A stretch of 64,000 nucleotides of DNA from Corallococcus coralloides DSM 2259. Its GTDB lineage: Bacteria; Myxococcota; Myxococcia; Myxococcales; Myxococcaceae. Positions 1 through 11,135 of the stretch are shown one piece after another (positions within the stretch are counted from its first letter, which is position 1; the number at the start of each line of letters is the position of its first letter). Below the pieces are notes generated by a model. The model had not been told where the DNA came from and ran no database searches. It saw only the letters and a list, made by a program, of their open reading frames with translations. The stretch is taken from the NCBI RefSeq assembly GCF_000255295.1, contig NC_017030.1:124001-188000 (forward strand), written 5' to 3'. A program made the translations under genes and the position numbers.

Positions 1-928
1 GGACTTCAACGGCTTCATCCAGCAGACGCGGCCCCGCTTCGGCCCCAACGGAGCATGCTCCGCGGGCTTCCAGGCAGAGGCCGACGCGCAGGCCCACCAG
101 CAGGAACTGGAGGCGCCGGGCCGGCTGGGCACGCCGTTCGACGAACGGGGCCTGGCCCACGTGGGCCTCCTGCCGGACCTGCTCCAGGACATGCGCAACC
201 TGGGCGCGGACACCACGCCGCTGGACCGCTCGGCGGAGCTGTTCATCCGCATGTGGGAGCGCACCGCGAGCACCGCGCGCAACGGCAGCATGGCGGACCC
301 CGCGCTGGACATCGACACGGGAGGCATCGCGCCGTGGGTGTTGCCGGACGAGCGTGAGAAGGCGTACCCCACCGTCTGCGGCAAGGCCTACGCACCGGAC
401 TCCAAGACGCTGGGCCAGGGCTGCCGCTTCGACGACGAGTGCCAGAGCGAGCAGTGCACCTCCGTGCTCTGCGCCACCTTCGACGGCCGCTGCGTCTGCA
501 ATGACGACGGCGACTGCGGCACGTCCCGCTACTGCCAGAACGACATCCCGGCCAACCCCGGTGACAACGACTGCGTGGACCGCAAGACGGACGGCACGTC
601 GTGCAGCCGCGACGGCCAGTGTCTCTCCGGAGCCTGCGGAGGCTGCTTCAACGCGGTGGGCTGGTGCTACACGCCGCGCTCCAAGGCCTACGGGCAGACC
701 TGCAAGTCCGACCGCGAATGCACCACCGACCGCTGCAGCGCGGACTGCTACCTGAACCCCACGGGAAGCTGCCTCTGCGACAGCGACTCGCACTGTGGAG
801 CGAACCAGTTCTGCGGCTGGGGGCTCAACTCCGGTAAGTGCGTGAACAAGCGAGGCCGGGGCGCGGCCTGCTCCAGCGATCGCGAGTGCGCCTCCGGCAC
901 CTGCCGCTGGTCGTTCACCTGCAAGTAG
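1..928 (+). CDS. C-terminal part of a secreted or surface protein with a Dickkopf-like Cys-rich tail (5' truncated)
   Basis: The reading frame is open from base 2 and ends at a TAG at 926-928; the start lies outside the window. The first ~110 visible residues contain GLAHVGLLPDLLQDMRNLG and FIRMWERT, which resemble the C-terminal end of a TIM-barrel hydrolase (dipeptidase or amidohydrolase-like); that call is tentative. From about base 380 the protein turns Cys-rich, with repeated patterns such as CRFDDECQSEQC, CVCNDDGDCG and CSSDRECASGTC. This spacing is typical of Dickkopf N-terminal Cys-rich modules, common at the ends of exported myxobacterial proteins. An extracytoplasmic, disulfide-bonded location is inferred. 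The convergent CLC gene ends 8 bases downstream. Confidence 0.75.
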   Translation, partial: DFNGFIQQTRPRFGPNGACSAGFQAEADAQAHQQELEAPGRLGTPFDERGLAHVGLLPDLLQDMRNLGADTTPLDRSAELFIRMWERTASTARNGSMADPALDIDTGGIAPWVLPDEREKAYPTVCGKAYAPDSKTLGQGCRFDDECQSEQCTSVLCATFDGRCVCNDDGDCGTSRYCQNDIPANPGDNDCVDRKTDGTSCSRDGQCLSGACGGCFNAVGWCYTPRSKAYGQTCKSDRECTTDRCSADCYLNPTGSCLCDSDSHCGANQFCGWGLNSGKCVNKRGRGAACSSDRECASGTCRWSFTCK

Positions 929-935
929 CGCCCGC

Positions 936-2222
936 TCAGCGAGGCGCCTCGGATTCCTTCCGGGGCGCCGCGTGCAGGTCGCGCAACGCGACGACACGGT
1001 CCAGCAGAGGTCCGCCCAGCTTCTTCCGGGCGATGCGCTGCGACGGATAGATGCCCCGGTGGCCGGTGAGCAGGTACGCCACCGTGGCGACGATGGCCAC
1101 GTGGGGCAGCACGGAGGCGCCCACCAGCTCCACCGCCATCAGGGACAGCGCGAGCGGCGTATTGGCCGCCGCCGCGAACAGCGCCGCCATCCCCACCGCC
1201 GCGCCCAGGTCCACGGGCAGTCCCAACAGCCGAGCGAGGACATTGCCCAGCGCCGCGCCAATGAAGAACAGCGGAGTCACCTCACCACCCAGGAACCCCG
1301 CGCCCAGCGTCACCACCGTGAACACGAGCTTCCAGGCGAACGCACCCCAGGGCAGCGACACATCCTCGAACGCGCGAAGGATGCCGGGCACACCCAGGCC
1401 CAGGTAGTCGCTGGTTCCCGCGAGCTTCCAAAGCCCCACCACCCCCAGGCCGCCCAGGGCCATGTGCACGGGAAGCCAGGGCACACGGCGCTCCAGGACC
1501 CGCTTCAATCCATGGGTGCCCTCGATGAAGGCCACCGCCACGCCCGCGATACCCACCGCGAACACCAGCCACTTGCCCAGCACGGGCAACGTCAGAGCCA
1601 GCGCCTGGGGCACCGGATACACGGTGTGATGGATGCCCAGCCCGCGAGTCACCATGTCGCCCACGACAGCGGCCGTGAGCGCGGGCAGGAGCGCCTCGTA
1701 GCCCAGCCGGCCCACGCACACGACCTCCAGCCCGAACACCGTGCCCGCCAGCGGCGTGCCGAACACCGAACCGAAGCCGCCCGCGATGCCCGCCGCCAGC
1801 AGCTCGCGCCGCGTCTCCGGAGTCACGCGGAAGCGCCAGGCAATCTGGTCCGCCAGGCTCGCGCCCATCTGCACCGCGGTGCCCTCGCGTCCCGCGCTCC
1901 CACCGAACAGGTGCGTGAGCACCGTGCCCAGCAGCACCATGGGCGCCATGCGAAGGGGAATCACCGCGTCGCCCGCGTGCACCGTGTCCAGCACCAGGTT
2001 GTTGCCGCCCCGGATGGACGCGCCCCACCGGCCATACACCGCGCCCAGGACGAGTCCCGCCACGGGCAGCGCGTACACCAGCGACTCATGCGCCAGCCGG
2101 AACTCCGTGGCCTCTTCCAGCAGCGCCAGGAACACCGCGGACGCCACGCCGCACACGCCCCCCACGATGGCGCCCAACAGCAGCCACTGGCCCAGCGCTC
2201 GAGCACTCCCGGAGAGGTTCAT
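936..2222 (-). CDS. CLC-family anion channel/antiporter, fluoride-type (CLC-F) motifs
   Basis: 428-residue polytopic membrane protein with the CLC signatures in order: a GGNNLVLD segment where chloride-type CLCs have GSGIP, then GGSAGREGTAVQMG carrying the gating glutamate, then GSVFGTPLAGTVFGLEV, then GGEVTPLFFIGAALGN. The family moves anions, often in exchange for protons, across the inner membrane. GREGT in place of GREGP, and Asn in place of the selectivity-filter Ser, are features I associate with the F-/H+ antiporter subclade, so fluoride export is the preferred hypothesis. There is no C-terminal CBS domain. ATG start at 2220-2222. It is not in an obvious operon, being convergent with the Cys-rich gene and divergent from the SGNH hydrolase gene. 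I saw no fluoride riboswitch upstream. The CLC family call is secure; the substrate is inferred. Confidence 0.85.
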   Translation of the reverse strand: MNLSGSARALGQWLLLGAIVGGVCGVASAVFLALLEEATEFRLAHESLVYALPVAGLVLGAVYGRWGASIRGGNNLVLDTVHAGDAVIPLRMAPMVLLGTVLTHLFGGSAGREGTAVQMGASLADQIAWRFRVTPETRRELLAAGIAGGFGSVFGTPLAGTVFGLEVVCVGRLGYEALLPALTAAVVGDMVTRGLGIHHTVYPVPQALALTLPVLGKWLVFAVGIAGVAVAFIEGTHGLKRVLERRVPWLPVHMALGGLGVVGLWKLAGTSDYLGLGVPGILRAFEDVSLPWGAFAWKLVFTVVTLGAGFLGGEVTPLFFIGAALGNVLARLLGLPVDLGAAVGMAALFAAAANTPLALSLMAVELVGASVLPHVAIVATVAYLLTGHRGIYPSQRIARKKLGGPLLDRVVALRDLHAAPRKESEAPR

Positions 2223-2315
2223 TGCCGGACTCTAACCGTGAAACAACGCGTCAACCGGAAGCGCCGCGTCAGCGAAGGGCGCGAGACAGCGCCAATCTGA
2301 CGCACCGTGGCGGAA

Positions 2316-2333
2316 TTCATGTTCAACATGGAA
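2316..2333. promoter_or_regulatory. Palindrome in the divergent CLC/SGNH hydrolase intergenic region
   Basis: TTCATGTTCAACATGGAA contains the perfect inverted repeat CATGTT-C-AACATG (2318-2330). It lies about 120 bases before the SGNH hydrolase start and about 95 before the CLC start. A dyad of this size between divergent genes suggests a transcription-factor operator; no regulator can be named. Confidence 0.35.
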
Positions 2334-2449
2334 TACATACTGCGGGGTTAATTCAGGTCTGAGGAGTGATTCCAGAGTCAGACCCGTGTACCGTGCGCGG
2401 CCTCTCCCCATTGCCGGGGCGGGAACCCCCTACCTCTTCAGGAGCCGGT

Positions 2450-3535
2450 ATGTCCGTTCGTCGCAGCGGGCTGTCCCTCGCCGCCGTCCTCGCCGCCACC
2501 ACCCTCAGTGGCACCGCGATGGCCAGCACCATCAACCAGAACACGTCGTGGACCATCAACCGCTCGGCGTCGCAGACGTACCGGGTGGTGGCCTACGGCG
2601 ACTCCATCTTCGCCGGCTACAACGGCGGCATCGGCAGCGTCGCGCGCCGTGCGGCCCCGGTGGTGGAGGGTGAGTACGCGGCCAAGAAGTGGGGCACCAA
2701 CGTAGAGGTCATCCGCCGCACGAAGTCCGGCGCGAAGGCGGACGACATCTACAACAACAAGATCGTCAACGAGCGCTCCTACATGCAGGACTCCCGGACG
2801 CGCGTCGTGATGTTCGAGATGTGCGGCAACGACTACCTGCAGGCCCGCAGCGCGTTCTCCGACCAGACGGGGACGTGTAACTACAGCGGCCTGCAGAACG
2901 CGCTGACGACCTGCACCACGTACATGGAGCGGGCGATGCAGACCATCAACCAGTACGCGACCACCGCGAAGGTGAAGGTCATCTCCAACATCTATTACCC
3001 CGGCTATGACGCGGACAACGTGCTGACCTCCTGCACGGACTCGGCGACGGGCCAGAAGGTGAACAAGCAGCAGTACTTCCTGCCGCTGCTGGCGCGCAGC
3101 AACTGGCGCGCCTGTAACCTGGCGTCGAAGTACGGCTTCAAGTGCGCGGACGCCTTCGCGGAGATGATGGCCTCCGACTACGACCGCAACGGCGACGGCC
3201 AGATTGACTCCGCGGCCATCGCGTACCGCGCCGGCGAGACCGAGGACGCCTACGTCCAGCGCATCAGCGTCACCCTGCGCAGCACCCTGCGCGACGCGAA
3301 CGGCCACCTGGCGAACAGCAGCACCAGCTACGACTACATCCAGTCGGACAACACGCACCCGACGTACACGGGCTCCACCATCAGCGTGAACATCTTCTCC
3401 GGCTCCGGTTCCGGTTCCGGGGCGCCGTCCTATACGGACGCCCAGGTCGTCGACGGCAAGAACCCGGACTGGAACAAGTTCGGCCACGAGCGCATGGGCT
3501 GGAGCATCTCCACGTTCGACCCCGCGACGCCGTGA
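2450..3535 (+). CDS. Secreted SGNH/GDSL hydrolase (esterase/lipase-like)
   Basis: 361 residues from the ATG at 2450, chosen because AGGAGCCGG lies just upstream and the N-terminus MSVRRSGLSLAAVLAATT...GTAMAS is a good Sec signal peptide; a longer frame from 2366 would bury it. The mature protein shows SGNH blocks: block I VVAYGDSIFAG with the nucleophile Ser, block III FEMCGNDYL with the oxyanion Asn, and a C-terminal DNTHP with the catalytic Asp-His pair. Such enzymes hydrolyse esters of lipids, polysaccharide acetyl groups or similar; the substrate cannot be read from sequence. A GSGSGSG stretch near residue 320 looks like a flexible insertion. A hairpin terminator follows, before the rRNA operon leader. 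Confidence 0.88.
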   Translation: MSVRRSGLSLAAVLAATTLSGTAMASTINQNTSWTINRSASQTYRVVAYGDSIFAGYNGGIGSVARRAAPVVEGEYAAKKWGTNVEVIRRTKSGAKADDIYNNKIVNERSYMQDSRTRVVMFEMCGNDYLQARSAFSDQTGTCNYSGLQNALTTCTTYMERAMQTINQYATTAKVKVISNIYYPGYDADNVLTSCTDSATGQKVNKQQYFLPLLARSNWRACNLASKYGFKCADAFAEMMASDYDRNGDGQIDSAAIAYRAGETEDAYVQRISVTLRSTLRDANGHLANSSTSYDYIQSDNTHPTYTGSTISVNIFSGSGSGSGAPSYTDAQVVDGKNPDWNKFGHERMGWSISTFDPATP

Positions 3536-3562
3536 CGTAGGTCGGCATCCGTAGGGAGAAAG

Positions 3563-3596
3563 GGCCTCCGACCTGTCACCGGGTCGGGGGCCTTGT
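3563..3596 (+). terminator. Hairpin terminator after the SGNH hydrolase gene
   Basis: GGCCTCCGACC (3563-3573) pairs with GGTCGGGGGCC (3582-3592) across an 8-base loop, followed by TTGT. It sits 27 bases after the hydrolase stop codon. The U-tract is weak, but position and stem strength fit an intrinsic terminator. Confidence 0.6.
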
Positions 3597-3698
3597 CGCG
3601 TCCGGACCGATGGAGTGGCCAGCAGCCCGGTCAGCGGCCAGGCGTTCAGGCCTCTTTTCGTCGGAGCGCCAATGATCAGGTCCGGCGCAAACGAGGGT

Positions 3699-3727
3699 TT
3701 GACGTCATCGACCTGAAGCGTTAGAGA
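3699..3727 (+). promoter_or_regulatory. rRNA operon promoter P1 (most distal)
   Basis: TTGACG (3699-3704), 17-base spacer, TAGAGA (3722-3727): the -35/-10 layout of a vegetative sigma70-type promoter. It is the first of five such units upstream of 16S; its -10 departs from the TAGAAG shared by the others. Confidence 0.6.
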
Positions 3728-3806
3728 GTGGACCCCCCGCGACGAACCGCTGGCCCCCGGGCCTCGGAAAGTCAGCTGGGGGGAAGAAAAGGATCGACGA
3801 AGGTTG

Positions 3807-3836
3807 TTGATCCCGAACGCGGCGAAGAGGTAGAAG
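3807..3836 (+). promoter_or_regulatory. rRNA operon promoter P2
   Basis: TTGATC (3807-3812), 18-base spacer, TAGAAG (3831-3836), then a GC-rich discriminator CCGCGCCCC. The spacer CGAACGCGGCGAAGAG recurs in P3, showing the two arose by duplication. Confidence 0.7.
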
Positions 3837-3930
3837 CCGCGCCCCTCACCTCGAAGCCCGCGCACTGGCGCGGAAGGCACTTCGGGGAGAGAGCAGCACC
3901 GAAAAGAAAATAGGGCAGTCAACGAGCGGG

Positions 3931-3960
3931 TTGACAGCGAACGCGGCGAAGAGATAGAAG
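3931..3960 (+). promoter_or_regulatory. rRNA operon promoter P3
   Basis: A perfect TTGACA (3931-3936), 18-base spacer, TAGAAG (3955-3960), discriminator CCGCGCCCC. This is the best consensus match of the array. GC-rich discriminators are typical of stringently controlled stable-RNA promoters. Confidence 0.8.
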
Positions 3961-4039
3961 CCGCGCCCCACCGAAGAAGCAGCGGTCCGGAAGGCAACAC
4001 GACGGACGCAAAGCGGTGAAGGAAGCTGACAGCAAGCGG

Positions 4040-4069
4040 TTGACAGGAAGCGCGGCGCTGAAGTAGAAG
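4040..4069 (+). promoter_or_regulatory. rRNA operon promoter P4
   Basis: TTGACA (4040-4045), 18-base spacer, TAGAAG (4064-4069), discriminator CCGCCTCCC. It has the same architecture as P3, about 109 bases downstream of it. Confidence 0.78.
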
Positions 4070-4152
4070 CCGCCTCCCTCGAAACGAAGCGGCGGAAGTC
4101 ACTGGACGGCGCCGACGAGTTTCGAAGCAGCCCGCAGGACGCAAAAGCGAAG

Positions 4153-4181
4153 TTGACGCTGACTGCGAACTGAAATAGAAG
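4153..4181 (+). promoter_or_regulatory. rRNA operon promoter P5 (proximal)
   Basis: TTGACG (4153-4158), 17-base spacer, TAGAAG (4176-4181), followed by CTGCAACCCC. It is closest to 16S and lies upstream of the boxA-like element and the 16S processing stem, so every transcript of the array carries those elements. Confidence 0.75.
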
Positions 4182-4233
4182 CTGCAACCCCGCCGGTTGA
4201 AAGAAGCCGGCAAGCAACAAAGTCGCAACAAGC

Positions 4234-4281
4234 GGCTCGGTCTTTGAAAACCAAATAGCAAGCCCAAGCAGTAATGGATTG
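4234..4281 (+). ncRNA. rRNA leader: 5' arm of the 16S processing stem, with boxA-like TCTTTGAAAA
   Basis: This 48-base stretch is complementary, with a few mismatches and bulges, to 6064-6113 beyond the 3' end of 16S, so the precursor forms a long RNase III-type stem enclosing the 16S gene. Blocks such as AAAACCAAA, AGCAAGCCC and TAATGGATTG match the reverse complement of the downstream arm. TCTTTGAAAA at 4241-4250 resembles an antitermination boxA; related TCTTTGA elements occur at 6126-6136 and 6409-6420 in the internal spacer. Confidence 0.7.
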
Positions 4282-4430
4282 CGGAAACCCGCAGTCAATT
4301 TTTTGAGGGCATCTTCACCTCCAAGAGCAGCGCTGAAAAGCGCAGCGAGGAGGGGAGTGCCGACGAATCAGCGAGCCGAGACTCCTTAGCCGGGTCTTGG
4401 GGAACGCCGGTTCAAGCAAACCAAGAATAC

Positions 4431-5974
<1,544 letters not shown>

Positions 5975-6063
5975 CCGGGTGTTGGACTCAGCCTTCGGGC
6001 GAGTAGGCAACACCAGCAACCTTCGGGTTGTCAGGTCATCTCTAGGTCAATGTTTCCGGTAAA

Positions 6064-6113
6064 CAATCCATTATGTGCTTAAGGGCTTGCTGTTTGGTTT
6101 TGAAGGACCGAGC
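6064..6113 (+). ncRNA. 3' arm of the 16S processing stem
   Basis: The reverse complement of this segment matches 4234-4281 upstream of 16S, including CAATCCATTA, GGGCTTGCT and TTTGGTTTTG blocks. It lies about 100 bases after the 16S end. Base pairing of the two arms would form the precursor stem normally cut by RNase III. Confidence 0.7.
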
Positions 6114-6177
6114 GAAGGCGGCTCGGCTCTTTGAGAATGAAGGACGCTGTAGGGTTCGCCGATGCTTTAGCCCCCCT

Positions 6178-6254
6178 GGGCCTATAGCTCAGCTGGCTAG
6201 AGCGCGCGCCTGATAAGCGCGAGGTCGGTGGTTCAAGTCCACCTAGGCCCACCA
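6178..6254 (+). tRNA. tRNA-Ile (GAT anticodon)
   Basis: 77-base cloverleaf: acceptor GGGCCTA pairs with TAGGCCC, D arm GCTC..GAGC, anticodon loop CTGATAA with GAT at 6212-6214, T arm GGTTCAAGTCC. The discriminator A is followed by an encoded CCA at 6252-6254. It is the first of the two spacer tRNAs usual between 16S and 23S. Confidence 0.97.
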
Positions 6255-6310
6255 CTCTTCTTTCCTCACTGGAGGGAAGCGAAAGGGTGACTGGTGCTGA
6301 CGCGAGAGTC

Positions 6311-6383
6311 GGGGCTGTAGCTCAGCTGGGAGAGCGCCAGCTTTGCAAGCTGGATGTCGTCGGTTCGAACCCGATCAGCTCCA
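6311..6383 (+). tRNA. tRNA-Ala (TGC anticodon)
   Basis: 73-base cloverleaf: acceptor GGGGCTG pairs with CAGCTCC (one G-U), anticodon loop with TGC at 6344-6346 inside stem CCAGC/GCTGG, T arm CGGTTCGAACCCG. After the discriminator A the DNA reads CAA, so the 3' CCA is not encoded and must be added, unlike in the adjacent tRNA-Ile. Confidence 0.97.
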
Positions 6384-6420
6384 CAAGTTTCCTGGAAGTC
6401 GCAGGGACGTTCTTTGACAA

Positions 6421-6640
6421 GTGCATACGAAGGGTAAGTTGCAATTTCTGCTGAGTGAAGTTCTCAACAGAAGTGCCGACTTCGAAATCTGCTCTACCAG
6501 GCGCCGCGAGGCAGCCGGGTAGAGGGGAACGAAGTCTCCCACACAAGAAGAAGCAGTGAGAAACAGCAATAAAGAATGTCTTCCGGGCCTGCTAGCGAAG
6601 AGCAGAGGTCTGGGCCTTGGTCTCCGAGTTTCGACAATCC
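6421..6640 (+). ncRNA. 5' arm of the 23S precursor stem
   Basis: Bases 6421-6443 (GTGCATACGAAGGG...AAGTTGCA) are the exact reverse complement of 9787-9809. Complementarity continues with interruptions: TGAGTGAAG, GAAGAAGCA, CTTCCGGGC, CTAGCG, GGCCTTGG and CTCCGAGT blocks find partners in 9660-9786. The two flanks would zip into a long interrupted stem enclosing 23S, the expected RNase III substrate. TCTTTGACAA, a boxA-like element, sits directly before it. Confidence 0.7.
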
Positions 6641-6674
6641 GCCGGGAGGCGGGCGTTAGACAAGAGATTAGGGC

Positions 6675-9640
<2,966 letters not shown>

Positions 9641-9659
9641 CCCCATTCTCTTGCATGCC

Positions 9660-9809
9660 CCCTCAAGGGGAGTAAGGGACTCGGGGCCAAGGCCGAGGCC
9701 AGGACGCCACTAGCGCGTCCGCCCGGAAGGCAGCTGTTTCAATTGCTTCTTCGACTTCTCGAAGAGGCTTCACTCAAGCGGAAGCTTGCAACTTACCCTT
9801 CGTATGCAC
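9660..9809 (+). ncRNA. 3' arm of the 23S precursor stem in the 23S-5S spacer
   Basis: The spacer holds the complement of the 6421-6640 flank, ending with the perfect 23-base match at 9787-9809. Local hairpins such as GACTTCTCGAAGAGGC are also present. No gene is seen in the 23S-5S spacer. Confidence 0.68.
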
Positions 9810-9822
9810 CGTCATTCGTTTT

Positions 9823-9939
<117 letters not shown>

Positions 9940-9947
9940 TCTTTTTG

Positions 9948-9988
9948 AAAGCCCCTGGTGCCGCAAGGCCCCAGGGGCTTTGTCTTTG
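9948..9988 (+). terminator. rRNA operon terminator
   Basis: AAAGCCCCTGG (9948-9958) pairs perfectly with CCAGGGGCTTT (9971-9981) across a 12-base loop, followed by TGTCTTTG. It lies about 10 bases after 5S: a strong intrinsic terminator closing the operon. Confidence 0.9.
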
Positions 9989-10140
9989 CGGGCTTGTGGC
10001 ACCGGGCTCGGGCGCACGTTTCTCGTGGATTGATCCGGCGGGATGCGAACGTACAGCTGCCTGGCTTTGAGGCTGGCCTGACCCTGGCTGCTTTTGCTTG
10101 AGTGGCGCTCCTTCCCCCTCTCTGGACAGGAGCCTCTCGC

Positions 10141-10587
10141 ATGCATCTGCTTCGAATCTACGCCGCTGGTCTGTTCGCGCTGGGGCTGCTGCTGGCACCC
10201 GCGGAATCCAAGGCGCAGCAGTCCGGCGTCCGCCTGGGCGTGGGCGCGGACTACTGGGTGGACACCAGCGCCGCGTTCAACTTCACGCTGGGCGTTGAGG
10301 GGCATGTCGCGGGTCCACTCTTCGTGGGGGCCCGGTTCGGCGCGGTGCTCGTCACGGACGGCAACATCATTGGCGTTCCGTTGGACATCTCCCTTCGCGC
10401 GACGGTGGGACGGAACGTCTACATCGAAGGGCTCGCCGGCCCGTGGATCATGTTCAAGGGGGACACCTTCAAGGCCCATGCGGCGTTTGGCTTTGGGCTC
10501 CAGGGCAAGGCCGCGAGCATCGGCATCGAGGTGGGCTACCTCGATCCGAATCCCATCATCGGCCTGCGGCTGGGCTACAAGTTCTGA
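10141..10587 (+). CDS. Small outer-membrane beta-barrel-like protein
   Basis: 148 residues from the ATG at 10141, preceded by GACAGGAGCC. The N-terminus MHLLRIYAAGLFALGLLLA...SKAQ is a Sec signal peptide cleaved near residue 24. The mature chain alternates short amphipathic strands rich in Gly and aromatics (VRLGVGADYWV, LFVGARFGAVLV, VYIEGLAGPWIM, IGLRLGYKF) and ends in Phe, the usual C-terminal signal for outer-membrane beta-barrel insertion. No specific family is recognised; size suggests an eight-stranded barrel of the OmpW/OmpX kind. It stands alone between the rRNA terminator and the convergent slyX-like gene. Confidence 0.75.
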   Translation: MHLLRIYAAGLFALGLLLAPAESKAQQSGVRLGVGADYWVDTSAAFNFTLGVEGHVAGPLFVGARFGAVLVTDGNIIGVPLDISLRATVGRNVYIEGLAGPWIMFKGDTFKAHAAFGFGLQGKAASIGIEVGYLDPNPIIGLRLGYKF

Positions 10588-10596
10588 GGCCTTGCC

Positions 10597-10797
10597 TCAG
10601 TAGTGCGGTGGACGCTCCTGCTGCCGGGCGTCCACCAGGCCCGGCTCAGCGTCCAGCTTGCGCTTGAGCTGGTCCAACTCCGCCCGGAGCGCGTCAATGA
10701 CGCGCCCTTGCTGGTAGAGCACGTCACTCAGCTCCTGCAGCAGCTCCTGCTGCTGCGTGTAGCGGATTTCCAGCTCGACCAGGCGCTTGTCTTCCAT
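10597..10797 (-). CDS. slyX: SlyX family protein
   Basis: 66 residues starting MEDKRLVELEIRYTQQQELL. The SlyX hallmarks are present: an N-terminal heptad-patterned coiled coil (LVELEIRYTQQQELLQELSDVLYQQ) followed by a charged second helix and the short C-terminal PPHY motif. The length matches the usual ~70 residues. SlyX proteins are small, widespread and of unresolved function. ATG is at 10795-10797; a longer frame to 11079 runs antisense through the neighbouring gene and is rejected. It is divergently oriented from the next gene, whose start is only 31 bases away, so the two share a compact promoter region. Confidence 0.88.
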   Translation of the reverse strand: MEDKRLVELEIRYTQQQELLQELSDVLYQQGRVIDALRAELDQLKRKLDAEPGLVDARQQERPPHY

Positions 10798-10828
10798 TGC
10801 CGTCTTCTCCGCTCGGGGACCGTGCCCC

Positions 10829-11128
10829 ATGAATACCCTTGAACATCTCCAGCGCGCCCGCGAGCTGCTGGGACGCGGACAACCCGAGCTGGCGGAGTCC
10901 GCGCTGAGTGACGCCATTGATGCGGCCGTGGCGGCGGAGGATCTGGTCCTCCTCACCCAGGCACGGTTCGCGCTGGGGGAGTTGCTCTTCCAGCAGGGCC
11001 GGGATGAAGAGGCAATCCCCTTCCTCCAGGCGGTGGTGCGCACCGAACGGGCGGATGGGTCCGTGGACGCGCCGGTCATCGCCTCGGCGCGGATGCTTCG
11101 CCAGATTCGGGGGCAGGAGCCGCGCTGA
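10829..11128 (+). CDS. Small TPR-like helical repeat protein
   Basis: 99 residues from the ATG at 10829 (MNTLEHLQRARELLGRG). Two to three helical hairpins of TPR type are visible: ARELLGRGQPELAESALSDA, then LLTQARFALGELLFQQGRDE, then AIPFLQAVVRTERADG. There is no signal peptide, so it is probably cytoplasmic and acts in protein-protein contacts. It diverges from slyX and its stop lies 7 bases from the end of the convergent TPR membrane gene. No specific role can be assigned. Confidence 0.7.
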   Translation: MNTLEHLQRARELLGRGQPELAESALSDAIDAAVAAEDLVLLTQARFALGELLFQQGRDEEAIPFLQAVVRTERADGSVDAPVIASARMLRQIRGQEPR

Positions 11129-11135
11129 GCTCAGG

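Noticed and set aside
2438-4267. A 609-codon minus-strand frame across the SGNH gene and rRNA leader
   Set aside because: It covers the antisense of a real gene and of the promoter array; no coding signature.
3540-4430. Short ORFs (for example 3728-3913) in the rRNA leader as genes
   Set aside because: The region is fully explained by the promoter array and processing stem; the frames lack ribosome sites.
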